Positions 1 to 9,900 of a stretch of 64,000 bases of DNA are shown one piece after another. The stretch comes from an uncultured Alphaproteobacteria bacterium (GTDB taxonomy: Bacteria > Pseudomonadota > Alphaproteobacteria > Rhizobiales > Rhizobiaceae). Position 1 is the stretch's first letter. Each line of letters opens with the position of its first letter. A model generated the notes under the pieces. That model ran no database searches and was not told the DNA's origin. It saw only the letters and a list, made by a program, of their open reading frames with translations. Location of the stretch: the NCBI GenBank assembly GCA_929200315.1, contig CAKMZB010000003.1, positions 97,586 to 161,585 on the forward strand. The letters run 5' to 3'. A program made the position numbers and the translations under genes.

Positions 1-597
1 AGCCTTGATGCTGCCCTTGGCGAATTGCTGGCACTCGATCTGTCCCTGCCCGCGCCCGCCGAACCACTCCCACTGCGCCTGCGTCCGGCGAATTTTCAGG
101 GACTGGCGGAGATCATCGTCGCACAGCTCATCAGCCGCGCTGCCGCGCAGGCGATCCTTGCACGGTTAAAGGAGGCGGTGCAGCCCTTCACGGCATCACA
201 ATGGCTGGCAAGCGATGTATCGGCGGCGGGCTTGTCACAGGCGAAACTGCGCTCGCTTAACGCCGTTGCGCTGGCGGTGGAGGACGGCCTCGACCTCACC
301 GCCCTGGCGGACTTACCGGCAGACGAAGCGATGACCCACCTCATCGCACTCCCTGGTATTGGACCCTGGACTGCACAGGTTTTCTGCCTCTTCTGCGCCG
401 GCCACCGCGACATTTTCCCCGCCGGAGACGTCGCCCTTCGGGTAGCGCTTGCCGACATTTTGAGCCTGCCGGAACGACCTTCGGTAAAGGAGGCCGCAGA
501 GCTCGCCATGCGCTGGCAGCCTCTGCGCGGCGCTGCGGCGCGGCTTCTCTATGCCCACTACGCGACGCTGCGCGGCGGTGGAGCGGCACCTCTTTGA
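1..597 (+). CDS. DNA-3-methyladenine glycosylase II (AlkA/HhH-GPD), 3' part
   Basis: This is the C-terminal part of a base-excision repair glycosylase that removes alkylated purines from DNA. The reading frame is open from base 1, so the gene begins upstream of the window and the first in-window start-like codon (TTG at 25) is not its start. A helix-hairpin-helix is visible as LPGIGPWTA, followed by the Gly/Pro-rich loop and the catalytic aspartate in PAGDVALR, the layout of HhH-GPD glycosylases. The end is a TGA at 595-597. No iron-sulfur cysteine cluster follows, which fits AlkA rather than Nth or MutY. The family call is firm; the substrate range is inferred from the family. Confidence 0.85.
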   Translation, partial: SLDAALGELLALDLSLPAPAEPLPLRLRPANFQGLAEIIVAQLISRAAAQAILARLKEAVQPFTASQWLASDVSAAGLSQAKLRSLNAVALAVEDGLDLTALADLPADEAMTHLIALPGIGPWTAQVFCLFCAGHRDIFPAGDVALRVALADILSLPERPSVKEAAELAMRWQPLRGAAARLLYAHYATLRGGGAAPL

Positions 598-726
598 GTG
601 AAGACCCTGTGGGTGCTCGATTTTCACTGCTTCACAAAAGTGTCGCGCTCGTCATACATTAAGAGTCGAAGCACACGGCCAAGGTCCTGACGCTTGGCCG
701 GCACCGGAACAAGGGAGTCCGTTGGC

Positions 727-1284
727 GTGACCATCGCGGTGAATCCGCAGCTGCATCCAGCCCTCGTGCTGAATGCCGACTACCGGCCCTTGTCCTACTA
801 CCCGCTATCGCTGTGGTCTTGGCAGGACGCCATCAAGGCTGTCTTTCTCGACCGGGTGAACATCGTGTCGGAATACGATGCGGCCGTCTCATCCCCCTCT
901 TTCAAGATGAAGCTGCCTTCGGTCGTTTCGCTGAAGGAATATATCAAGCCACAACGCAATCCTGCCTTTACGCGGTTCAACGTCTTCCTGCGCGATGGTT
1001 TCACCTGCCAATATTGCGGCTGCGAGGATGATTTGACCTTCGACCATCTCATCCCCCGCTCTAAGGGCGGGCAGACGACTTGGGACAACATCATCACCGC
1101 CTGCTCACCCTGCAATCTGCGCAAGGGCGGCAAACTGCTTGTAGACACGCCTTTACAGATTAACCGCAAGCCATGGATCCCGACGGTTTATGACCTGCAC
1201 AATGCCGGCCGACGGTTCCCGCCCAATTTCCTGCACGAGAGCTGGATGGACTATCTTTACTGGGACGCCCCGCTGGAGCCTTAG
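727..1284 (+). CDS. HNH endonuclease family protein
   Basis: A 185-residue protein with a zinc-ribbon-supported HNH nuclease fold. The first CxxC (CQYC) is followed by a DHLIPRSKGG motif holding the first catalytic His, then NIITACSPCNLRKGG with the Asn/His-type second half and the second CxxC. I chose the GTG at 727 because AGGGAG lies about ten bases upstream; an upstream in-frame TTG at 694 has no such site. Compact stand-alone HNH proteins of this type are common and conserved in alphaproteobacterial chromosomes, where they do not behave as mobile genes. A role in DNA repair or processing is an inference; the true substrate is unknown. Confidence 0.85.
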   Translation: MTIAVNPQLHPALVLNADYRPLSYYPLSLWSWQDAIKAVFLDRVNIVSEYDAAVSSPSFKMKLPSVVSLKEYIKPQRNPAFTRFNVFLRDGFTCQYCGCEDDLTFDHLIPRSKGGQTTWDNIITACSPCNLRKGGKLLVDTPLQINRKPWIPTVYDLHNAGRRFPPNFLHESWMDYLYWDAPLEP

Positions 1285-1291
1285 AGGCTGC

Positions 1292-1804
1292 CTAGCTGGC
1301 TTTGGCAAAAGCCCCGTGGGCGGCGAGCCAAGCCAACGGAAGCGAGGCCACAACATTCCATCCTGCAAAGGACAGACCGAGGAACCGCCCGGCGGCATCA
1401 TCGCATTTTGGCGGCACGGATGAGGAGAGGGACTCAAGCAGCGAGCTTGCATCCGACGCTTCCCCCGTGATCCCGGCGCCGCAGGTTTCTGGCGCCTCGA
1501 ACCAACCCCATTCAACCCCCGCGTGGTAGGCCGCGATGGCCGCCGTCGCGAGCAGACAGAGTGCTGTGATCGCCAGTGCTCCGCGCAGCCAGGGCCCGCG
1601 CAATCCAGCAACGGTCACAAGCCAAATGGTGGCGAGGATGGGGATCGCGATATAGTAGGGTTTACGCTGCTCCAGGCAAAGCTGGCAGGGCGCATAACCA
1701 CTATATTCAAAGGCCCAGACCGCCGCGATGATGGCTGTCATCGCAACCGTCAAAAAAAGAGCCATGCGGGTCTGGGTCGGGCCCGAATCGGCAAAAAAAC
1801 GCAT
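1292..1804 (-). CDS. dsbB: disulfide bond formation protein DsbB-like
   Basis: A 170-residue inner-membrane protein with four predicted membrane helices. The first periplasmic loop carries CQLC, the quinone-linked CxxC of DsbB, just before EQRKPYY. The second loop holds two further cysteines (in ETCGAG and PPKCDD), completing the four-cysteine relay that reoxidises a DsbA-type protein. The ATG at 1804 shares its A with the TGA of the upstream gene (TGATG), so the two are translationally coupled; a TTG one codon earlier is possible. No dsbA is in the window. The presence of both cysteine pairs argues for an active enzyme. Confidence 0.85.
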   Translation of the reverse strand: MRFFADSGPTQTRMALFLTVAMTAIIAAVWAFEYSGYAPCQLCLEQRKPYYIAIPILATIWLVTVAGLRGPWLRGALAITALCLLATAAIAAYHAGVEWGWFEAPETCGAGITGEASDASSLLESLSSSVPPKCDDAAGRFLGLSFAGWNVVASLPLAWLAAHGAFAKAS

Positions 1805-2460
1805 CAAAGCATCCCCCGAATTGTCTCAACAATATAATAGAGCAAGGTCGGTCCGCCGACCGCGAGCAGCGCCACCCACGCAAGGCCAACCAAGAGGCCA
1901 AGCAGGATGAGCAGACCATCCCGTTCAACAAGGCCAATCGCAGCAATGCTCACGCCCAAACCGGGGACAGAATTGGTGAGTGGCAGCGGCACAAGAATTG
2001 AGGCGCAGGGGATCGTCAGCAAAGCGCCGACAATGCGAAGTCCCATCCCTTCACTAAGCGAGGCAAACCGCGGGCCAGCGATGAACTCAAACCGCCGCAG
2101 CCAGGGCCGGGCCCGCGCCACGGTCCCCGCCAGAAGCGAAATTCCAAAGCGCCGCTGCCCGAGCTTTTCGGGCAAAGTCAGCACAGTGCGCCCCCGCGCA
2201 AGTTGAACCGTGAGGTAGAGCATCGGCAGCGCGACAATCTGTGGCAGGATATAGACAAAGGGCAGGCAGCACGGCAGCGCAAGAAGCAAAAGCAGCACCC
2301 CGAAAGCGCGCGCGCGCAGCGCTTCGGTTAGCGTTGAAAGACTGACCGTGGCCTTCTCGCCGTGGGTCTCGCGCAATTCCGACAGCACATCATCGAGCAA
2401 CGCCGTGGTGCCGCGTGGATTGCCGGGTTCAGAGGGGTTTTTGGCGTTGCTTTGGTTCAT
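1804..2460 (-). CDS. exoD: ExoD-family membrane protein
   Basis: A 218-residue polytopic membrane protein of the ExoD family, named for a Sinorhizobium gene linked to exopolysaccharide production and alkaline tolerance. A hydrophilic N-terminal segment carries the conserved stretch TALLDDVLSELRE, then several hydrophobic helices begin at ARAFGVLLLLLALPCCLPF, a typical ExoD segment. The frame extends upstream to 2532, but that extension overlaps the tRNA-Leu gene on the other strand, so I use the ATG at 2460. The last codon overlaps the dsbB start. The molecular function of ExoD is not established. Confidence 0.8.
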   Translation of the reverse strand: MNQSNAKNPSEPGNPRGTTALLDDVLSELRETHGEKATVSLSTLTEALRARAFGVLLLLLALPCCLPFVYILPQIVALPMLYLTVQLARGRTVLTLPEKLGQRRFGISLLAGTVARARPWLRRFEFIAGPRFASLSEGMGLRIVGALLTIPCASILVPLPLTNSVPGLGVSIAAIGLVERDGLLILLGLLVGLAWVALLAVGGPTLLYYIVETIRGML

Positions 2461-2495
2461 GCTGCGGCTATAGTCCGCCCGCCGCAAACCGGCCA

Positions 2496-2581
2496 GCCCC
2501 CCTGGCGGAATTGGTAGACGCGCGGGATTCAAAATCCCGTTTCCATTGGAAGTGCCGGTTCGATTCCGGCGGGGGGCACCA
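2496..2581 (+). tRNA. tRNA-Leu(CAA)
   Basis: The acceptor arms GCCCCCC (2496-2502) and GGGGGGC (2571-2577) pair perfectly and are followed by A and an encoded CCA. The anticodon stem CGGGA/TCCCG encloses the loop TTCAAAA, giving anticodon CAA at 2530-2532, which reads TTG. A D-loop (GGAATTGGTAGACGCG), a variable arm of the long class-II kind and the T-loop GTTCGATTC are all visible. The 86-base length fits a leucine tRNA. Confidence 0.97.
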
Positions 2582-2942
2582 TCATTGCGGAAAAAGCCGT
2601 GCGATTTCGCCTTCGTATTGCGCTATTTTGGCAACATTGCGTAAAAAATGAGCCAATTTTCCCGCCAAGGTAGAATTCTCCTTGCAATTTTGCTCGGGTT
2701 TGGCGTGGAGATGCCATAAGACTCTTCTCAGAGTTACGATTGAACGCAAGGTCATGCACTGTTGCGGGTGTTGCTATGTTCGCATCGCTTGACCGGATAT
2801 CAGCGCATTTTCAGCATTTGTTGGAGATGGCGGTGACGTTCTAGAGAGATTTCAGCAACCGGTCTCAATGATGTGGCTGATTGTCAGATTTGGCCGAGAT
2901 GAGACAGTTCGAGCCGGGAACATAGCGCTAGGGGAGCGTAAG
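2582..2942. other. intergenic region upstream of the autotransporter
   Basis: About 360 bases without a convincing gene. It must hold the promoter of the large autotransporter gene at 2943. It contains a TTGCAA hexamer at 2682-2687, the same palindrome that is clustered at the tpsB start, but a single copy is weak evidence of shared control. Confidence 0.5.
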
Positions 2943-5900
2943 ATGAGCATGGGAATCAGAGCAATTCTCTCGTTTTTTGAAGAGAATAAGCTTGGAGTCT
3001 TTCCAAAAGAGGCCGTGCGATATGCAGCTTCCAATCAGCTGCCCGTGAACGTTCTTCGTGCAGCTCTAGCGGCCTTCTTCCTTGCGTTCTTCCCCATGTT
3101 CACAACGAGCGCCCATGCGGTTGATGTGAGTTGTCCGATTGTTCCACAAAGCTCTGGTGCAAACGCAACGGAAGGCACTCCACCTCTGTGTTCCACCAGC
3201 CGTACCGAATACAATATGCCTGGCGCAAACGGTTTCTACTACTTTTACGAGGGCACCGCCGACATTTTTATGCGGTATAAGGTCAACGGCGATGAGTTTG
3301 CTCCATCTTTTACTTGTGCAGGGCGTGATTGTAGTGTCAACTCAGGCAATAATGGGCGGTTGGTTTGCGGAGCAAACTTTGACGGTATTTGCAACATCTC
3401 TTTTTCCTATGCGAATGCCCAAACCGAAACGGTGAATGTTTCCTTTACGGTACGCCGTAACGCTCCCGCTCAAATTGACGCTGCTACACACACTTTCCCG
3501 GATGCACCTGGTCCGACATTGACCATTACTGGCGTGCCGCCGCTTACCAGGTTGCCATTTACTGCAACATTTACCTTCAGTGAGCCTGTTAATGGTTTTA
3601 GCCTTGCTGATAATGATATTACCGTCTCCGGCGGCGGGGCAGCGAGCAATCTGACAGGCAGTGATGGGGACAGCGTTTACACAGCACTCATAACCCCGTC
3701 CGCTCAGGGTGCTTTTCAGGTCGGTGTTGCCGCCGGCGCTGCCACAGCAGACACCCCGATGGCAGCTGCTAATGTTGCGGCCGTTGCGGGAGGCACCTAT
3801 GATACGGTCCCGCCGACCATCGAAGATATAAGACGCTCACGGTCCGACACAACGTCGACCCCAGATCCAGTGGTAAACCCGGTGAACATGTACCGGTGGA
3901 TCGTCATCTTCGATGAAAACGTTCTGGTAGCCGACGTAGATAGCGCGAATTTTTCTGTGTCCGGACTGACTGGTGCCACGCTCACCGTCACGCCAATTGG
4001 CGTTGGCAGCCAGTATTCAAGACAGTACCATGCAGTGGTCACAGGCGGTAACATCGCCACCTATGAGGGTGATATAACTCTCAGTCTTTCCCTGCCGTCC
4101 ACTATTAGTGATGAGGCGGGGAATGAACTGGTTTCTACGGCACCCACTGGTGCCATCAATCAGCCCACAGTCACCCTTGACCATATTGATCCAGTTATTG
4201 TGCTTGGTCCGGCCAGCGCGAATGCGAACTTCACGGCGACGATCCAGATCAATGATGCGACGACGCTGACTGGGTTGAATCCGGCAGATGTGTCCATCAC
4301 TAATGCCACCAAGGATCTACTGAGTTTCCAGGGTGGACCCGGAGCCCTGTATCATCAGGATGTAACGACCCTGACTGGCTCCGACATGGTGCTGACGATC
4401 GCCGCTGGTGCCGTAACTGATGGTGCCGGCAATACCAATGCCCAGACTCAGCGCACGATTGCCTTCAACGACACGACGGCACCGGAGGTGAGCTCGATCG
4501 TCCGCACGACTCCGGCGACATCCCCCACCAATGCTGACTCACTCTTGTGGACCGTCACGTTCAATGAACCGGTGCAAAATGTCAGCTTTGGAGACTTCAC
4601 GCTGAACGGTGGTGCCATCAATTCAGGCGTCACTCTTCGCCCAGTTTCGACCAGCGTTTATGAGGTGGGCTTTACCACCGGCGACCTCACGAACTTCGAC
4701 GGAACCGTGACGCTCAGTTTTACGGGCGGCCAGGACATAACTGACCGTGCCGCAACGCCCAATGCGTTGGTCGATACAACGCCAACAGGCGCCAACGAGA
4801 ACACCTACGAACTCGACAACACCGACCCAACGGTGACGTCCTTTGCGCGCGAGACCCCTGCTGCATCCCCCACCAATGCAGACAGCCTGATCTGGCGTGT
4901 GACGTTTAGTGAAGACGTCTTTGATGTTGCAGCAGCGGACTTTGATGTGGCTGGCACCACCGCGACTGTAACAAATGTCACAGGGGTCGGCGACATTTAC
5001 TTCGTCACAGTAAGCGGTGGTGATCTCGCTACTCTGGAAGGCACCGTGACGCTTAGCTTTGCCGGCGGCGCCACCATTACCGATGAGGTCGGCAATGACT
5101 TCACCCCCTCCACCCCCGGCACCAACACCTTTGATGTGACCAATACAGGCCCGATTCCAACCATCACCCCGAGTGTGACGGTGACCAATGGGGTTAACTT
5201 CACCGTCACGCTGAACTTCGGTGCCAATGTGCAGACCCTCACCGAGGGTGAGATTTCCGTCGTGAACGGATCGGTGGTGGGCGGATCGCTCACCCCCGGC
5301 GGTGGCGTCGGCTCCAGCTTCACGGCGACCATTGATCCAGACGATGCCGGTGACATCTCCATCAGCCTGTTGGCAGATGTGGCGGACGATGATGTCGGTA
5401 ACGGCAATGCCGCAGCCGGCCCGGCGGTGGTGACGCTGGATGCCGCACGGCCAGGTGTGGTGATTACTCCGCTACCCGCCAATACAAGCGCTCCCTTCAT
5501 CGCCACCTTCACGTTTGATGAGCCTGTAAATGGCTTCACCATCGGCCACATCACCCTGCCGGCGGGCGTCACGGCCTCAGCCTTTACCGGTGTCGATGGC
5601 GATACGGTCTACACCGCCCTCATCACCCCCGGTGCCGATGGGGCAGTGACCATTGATGTGGCGGAGAATGTTGCCCAGGATTCCGGTGGCAACGGCAACA
5701 CTGCCGCCATCCAGGTGGGCACGGTCTTTGACGGAACAGCGCCTAGCGTGACGTTCATCAACGCACCGGCCAGTGTTACGGGCACGGCGGCCTTCACCGT
5801 GACGGTCCAGTTCAGCGAGCCGGTAACGGGCTTTGACCCATCATTGGCCGCCGATGTCGTGGTGACCAACGGGACCAATTCCAGCAGCACGGTAATTGAC

Positions 5901-6983
5901 CCCAGCAACTACACTGTAACCGTCACTCCCAGCGGATCAGGCGATATAACAATCGCAATCCCGGCTGCTGCCGGTGTAGATGTTTCGGGCAATCCCAACA
6001 TCCAGGGCAGCGTTGTTGTCAAAGGCACCATCGTTCAGGAAACGCAGGAGATGATTGCCCGCTTCATGTTCGACCGGGCAAACCAGATCCTGAGCAATCA
6101 GGTCGGCCTGACGGGTTTCCTCAGCGGTGGCGGCATTCCAGGCAGCTTCAATCTGGAAGGAACTCTGGACAGCCAAACCCTGTCCTTCGGTGCCTCCCTA
6201 TCGCCCTCGCAGCAGAGTGTCGGTGGTCCCGCCTTCTGGGTTAGCGGTGCCGGATCACGAACCAAGACCGACGAAGTCGACACCGAGTTCCTAATGCTCA
6301 CCCTTGGCGGCCACATGGCGCTGCCCAATGACAACATTCTGGTCGGCGCACTGGTGCAGTTCGATCATGCGGTTCAAAAGGAAGGCGTGGAGGAGATCGA
6401 CGGTCGCGGCTGGATGGTCGGTCCCTACATCGTCGGCCGGATACCAGAGCGTGACGTGTTCTACGAGTTCCGCGTGGCCTATGGCCAATCGGAGAACGAC
6501 ATCACGCCCTTCGGAACCTACACCGACACGTTCGACACCGAGCGCTTTATGGCGCGCGCTGCCATCGACGGCATCTATGAGATCGACGAGGCCTGGTCGG
6601 TGCGCCCCAATGCGAGCTTCTCATATTTCGCCGAGAACCAGTTGCAATACTTCGACACGCTGGGGAACCTCATCCCGAAACAGAAAGCCGCCCTGGGTCA
6701 GGCTCAGTTCGGCCCGGAGATCCGCTACAAGCATCTGCTGGATGTCGGCGGCTCTATCGAGACCAGCCTCGGCCTGAGCGGTATCTCCAATTTCGGTGTC
6801 GAAAATGACACTGGGTATCAGGGCGTCATTGAAGACGGCTTCACACGCGGGCGCGTCGACCTCGGCATCCTCTACCAGAACGACCAGAACGCCCGGGTCA
6901 AATTCGGCGGCTACTATGACGGCATCGGAGCACAAGACTTCTACTCCTATGGCGGCGATCTGACATTCATCTGGACTTTCTAG
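2943..6983 (+). CDS. Ig-like repeat surface protein with C-terminal autotransporter barrel
   Basis: A 1346-residue secreted or surface-exposed protein. An unusually long N-terminal signal region (about 50 residues, ending near TTSAHA) precedes a cysteine-containing N-terminal domain. The middle, up to about residue 1020, is a series of roughly 100-residue Ig-like repeats with recurring phrases such as FTATFTFSEPVNGF, YTALITP, TPAxSPTNADSL and GTVTLSF. From about residue 1040 a linker leads into a barrel-like domain (GPAFWVSGAGSRTKTDE, then alternating strands) and the chain ends in WTF, an aromatic C-terminus typical of outer-membrane barrels. I chose the ATG at 2943 because GGGGAGCG precedes it; the frame is open further upstream. 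It converges on tpsA, and the two stop codons overlap inside one CTAG. Adhesion is the likely role, by inference. Confidence 0.8.
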   Translation: MSMGIRAILSFFEENKLGVFPKEAVRYAASNQLPVNVLRAALAAFFLAFFPMFTTSAHAVDVSCPIVPQSSGANATEGTPPLCSTSRTEYNMPGANGFYYFYEGTADIFMRYKVNGDEFAPSFTCAGRDCSVNSGNNGRLVCGANFDGICNISFSYANAQTETVNVSFTVRRNAPAQIDAATHTFPDAPGPTLTITGVPPLTRLPFTATFTFSEPVNGFSLADNDITVSGGGAASNLTGSDGDSVYTALITPSAQGAFQVGVAAGAATADTPMAAANVAAVAGGTYDTVPPTIEDIRRSRSDTTSTPDPVVNPVNMYRWIVIFDENVLVADVDSANFSVSGLTGATLTVTPIGVGSQYSRQYHAVVTGGNIATYEGDITLSLSLPSTISDEAGNELVSTAPTGAINQPTVTLDHIDPVIVLGPASANANFTATIQINDATTLTGLNPADVSITNATKDLLSFQGGPGALYHQDVTTLTGSDMVLTIAAGAVTDGAGNTNAQTQRTIAFNDTTAPEVSSIVRTTPATSPTNADSLLWTVTFNEPVQNVSFGDFTLNGGAINSGVTLRPVSTSVYEVGFTTGDLTNFDGTVTLSFTGGQDITDRAATPNALVDTTPTGANENTYELDNTDPTVTSFARETPAASPTNADSLIWRVTFSEDVFDVAAADFDVAGTTATVTNVTGVGDIYFVTVSGGDLATLEGTVTLSFAGGATITDEVGNDFTPSTPGTNTFDVTNTGPIPTITPSVTVTNGVNFTVTLNFGANVQTLTEGEISVVNGSVVGGSLTPGGGVGSSFTATIDPDDAGDISISLLADVADDDVGNGNAAAGPAVVTLDAARPGVVITPLPANTSAPFIATFTFDEPVNGFTIGHITLPAGVTASAFTGVDGDTVYTALITPGADGAVTIDVAENVAQDSGGNGNTAAIQVGTVFDGTAPSVTFINAPASVTGTAAFTVTVQFSEPVTGFDPSLAADVVVTNGTNSSSTVIDPSNYTVTVTPSGSGDITIAIPAAAGVDVSGNPNIQGSVVVKGTIVQETQEMIARFMFDRANQILSNQVGLTGFLSGGGIPGSFNLEGTLDSQTLSFGASLSPSQQSVGGPAFWVSGAGSRTKTDEVDTEFLMLTLGGHMALPNDNILVGALVQFDHAVQKEGVEEIDGRGWMVGPYIVGRIPERDVFYEFRVAYGQSENDITPFGTYTDTFDTERFMARAAIDGIYEIDEAWSVRPNASFSYFAENQLQYFDTLGNLIPKQKAALGQAQFGPEIRYKHLLDVGGSIETSLGLSGISNFGVENDTGYQGVIEDGFTRGRVDLGILYQNDQNARVKFGGYYDGIGAQDFYSYGGDLTFIWTF

Positions 6984-9900
6984 GCCGAAAACTGACCCGG
7001 AAACGAAGAACAACGAGGACCCCACCCCGGGCAAGATGATCTCATTTGATCCTGGGGCGCTTCGGTCACTTCCAACGCCTTGTCGAGGTCGCGGTTGAGT
7101 GACGCCAGTTGCTCTTCCTGCGCAGCCTCGTCAGCCTCTGTGCCTGCCTCTCCATCACCGTCCGCATCGCGGATGGTGACTTCTCCCTCACCAATCGTGG
7201 CGCGGGCTATGCCGTCTACTTCGCGGTTGGCATATTCGCCCTCGACCGAGCCGCTCACTCCGCCGGAGCCAAGGGACAGATAGACCCCGCCTTCGATGCT
7301 GGACGCATCATCCTTCAGCGCCAGGTCCTGGGTTGTAAGGGTCTCCGTTTCTAAAGTGAGATCGCCCGTCCCCGACCCGATCACACCGCCAATGACGGTC
7401 GTGTCGCCATCCACGACCACATCCAGCTCACCATCCGTGATGATGCCCGACTGGCCGTTCACCCAGGCCGTGTCCTGCTCGCTCTTGGAGCCATGGACGG
7501 AGACACTCAGAGAGGGGCCGGAGGAGCCGTTATTCTTAGGGTTGGGCGCGTTGTAGGTGGTACTCTCGCCCAGGCTCAGCGAACCACCCGCTTCAGAGGA
7601 TTGCGAGGTGACAACGTCCAGTTGGCTTTCCACCAGCAGATCACCGCCAACATCAACATCAGCCGAACCAGCATAAACCTCCGCGCCCCTCAGCGCCGCG
7701 TCGTTGCCGACGTTCAGATCAAGGTTGCCCGCAACATCAACAATTGTGTTGGAGTGGGTAACCGACTGGCCCGAACCGCTGCCCTTGGAGGCGGAAACAG
7801 AGGCCGTGGGTGTCACCACAACAGCGCCCGTCACACCCACGCCAACGCTCACGCCGACCGAAGCGCCACTGGAGGAGGACTCGCTACTCCACTGGCTCGT
7901 GCTCCGCGCGCTGGTCAGCGTCGCGTCACGCCCCACATTGATTTCCGCGCTGTCGGCGATGATCACCGCGCCTTGCGACACAAGATCGCGCCCGGCATTG
8001 ATCGTCAGCTTATCCCCGGCCGACACAAACCCGCTGCGGGAGACATTGGCCGTCTGCTGGCTCGTCTCTTTGCTGGAAGAGATGTCAACGCTGACATTCA
8101 CGCCGGCTGCGGGAGAAGCGCCCGTCACAACAGCGGCAAGATCCTTCGCCGCATCCGCCGCTTTCAGGCCTGCCGAGATCGCGGAAACTGCCTTGTGGCC
8201 AACATTGCCCTTGCCGGACGTTGCCATGCGCGGCGTGTCTGCCAGCGCCTTCAGCGGGCCGGTTACGTTTTCAAACACGCTCGCAGTGGCTGCAATCTCA
8301 AGGCTCTTGTGGCTCTCATTGGAGCGGAAGACATCCGTCACCGAATTGAGGTTCACGTCGCGGGCCGCTTCCAGCGTGAGCGCTTCGCCCACACCTATCG
8401 TTGCCGCGTTGGAGTTGATGTCGCGGCCAGCGGTCACCGTGCCATCGCCGCCAAAGGCGAGGACGGAGGTAACGCCGGTGCTGCCTTGCTGGTTCACAAT
8501 GTCGGAGGTTTTGCGATAGCCTGCGGTGATTGAACCACCGCCCGCTTCGGCAAAGAGGCCGGATTTGCGGCGTACGGAGTCTGAGTAGAACTCCTCGCGG
8601 CCTTCCAGCAGGTTGACATCGCGGCTGGCCGAAACCTCCCCATCGCCGTCGATCAGCACGTTGGAGGCGACAATATTGAGGTCTGCCGGGCCGTCCGTTC
8701 CCGCTTTAATGGTGCCGTCGCCGCCAAAGGTGATGGTGGAGGATTGCAGCTGCGTGCTGTCGCGCTGCTCGCGCACGAAGGATTTCGAGAGGAGCCCGCT
8801 TTTGCGCTGCGCGGAGGTGTAGGAGGAGGAGTTCTCCGCTGCAGCAATGGTGATCTCACCACCTGCGATAAGGGAGCTATCACCAATTGCGGTAACGTCG
8901 GAGCCTGTGATGTCGATGGTCTCGCCGGCATTGGCGGAGAAGTTGCCGCCGGCAAAGATCGTTGAGCCCAGATTGCGGCGTTCCTCGTTGCGGTAGCCGG
9001 TATTGTCGGTGTCGCCGTGCTCGTCGAGGGAGTAGGTTTCGACGGCGGTGATCTCGATCTGCGTCGCGTCGATGGTCACATCCCCCGCGCCCGCGACGGT
9101 GGCTGCGCGGATGGCGACGGTGTCCTGGGCTTGCAGCGTGATGTTGCCTCCCGTTCCTGCGCCGGTTCCGGTTGCGGCAATGAGAGCTTCGCGGTCAACG
9201 ATTGTGCCGATGCGGTTTGTGCCGTTGCCCGTTGTCGTCGTGAGGCGTTCGTTGATGATGGAGCCGGCAGAGACCAGCGACACGTCGCCGCCAATAATGC
9301 GGCCGGACCGGTTGGCGATGTCGCCGGTGAGGGAAACAAGCGAGACGACCCCGCCGCCTTCAATCGTGCCTCTTGTGTTGGTGACGCTCGCGCCGGTCAA
9401 CGACACATCACCGCCTGCAACAATCAGCGCACCAGACGGGTTGCGGTTTTCAAGGCTCGTGGGGGAGAGGTAGAGGCGCGGGGCCAGCACCTCCTGCCCG
9501 TCAATCGTGATCGTTTCATACCAGACGATGTCTGCTGTGAGGCGCGCGATTTGATCCGCAGTCAGCGAAACACCCGGCGTGAGCTGGAGCCCCGCACTTT
9601 GGGAGGCGGCGGCATCAATCAGCGCCTGCATCTGCGCGCGCTCGTCCGGCACACCAATGTCGAGCCAGCGCCGTCCGGTGGTGCGGAAAATCTGGTCGTT
9701 GACCAGCCGCGTGTCGAAATAAGCATCGCCGAGGCGCTTGGGCAGCGTGCTGAGGTCAGAAACGCCCATGAGATCGAGGAAATAGCCGGTGCCAAAGAAG
9801 AGACCCGCATCAATAAACTGGAACCGCGTTTCGTAAAGGTAGGGCGAGGCGCCGGGCGCGGGCGTGAAATACTGGAACGCCGCGCCAAGGCCGAGGTCTT

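Noticed and set aside
2461..2532. Upstream extension of the exoD reading frame
   Set aside because: It overlaps the tRNA-Leu gene; the ATG at 2460 gives a normal ExoD N-terminus.
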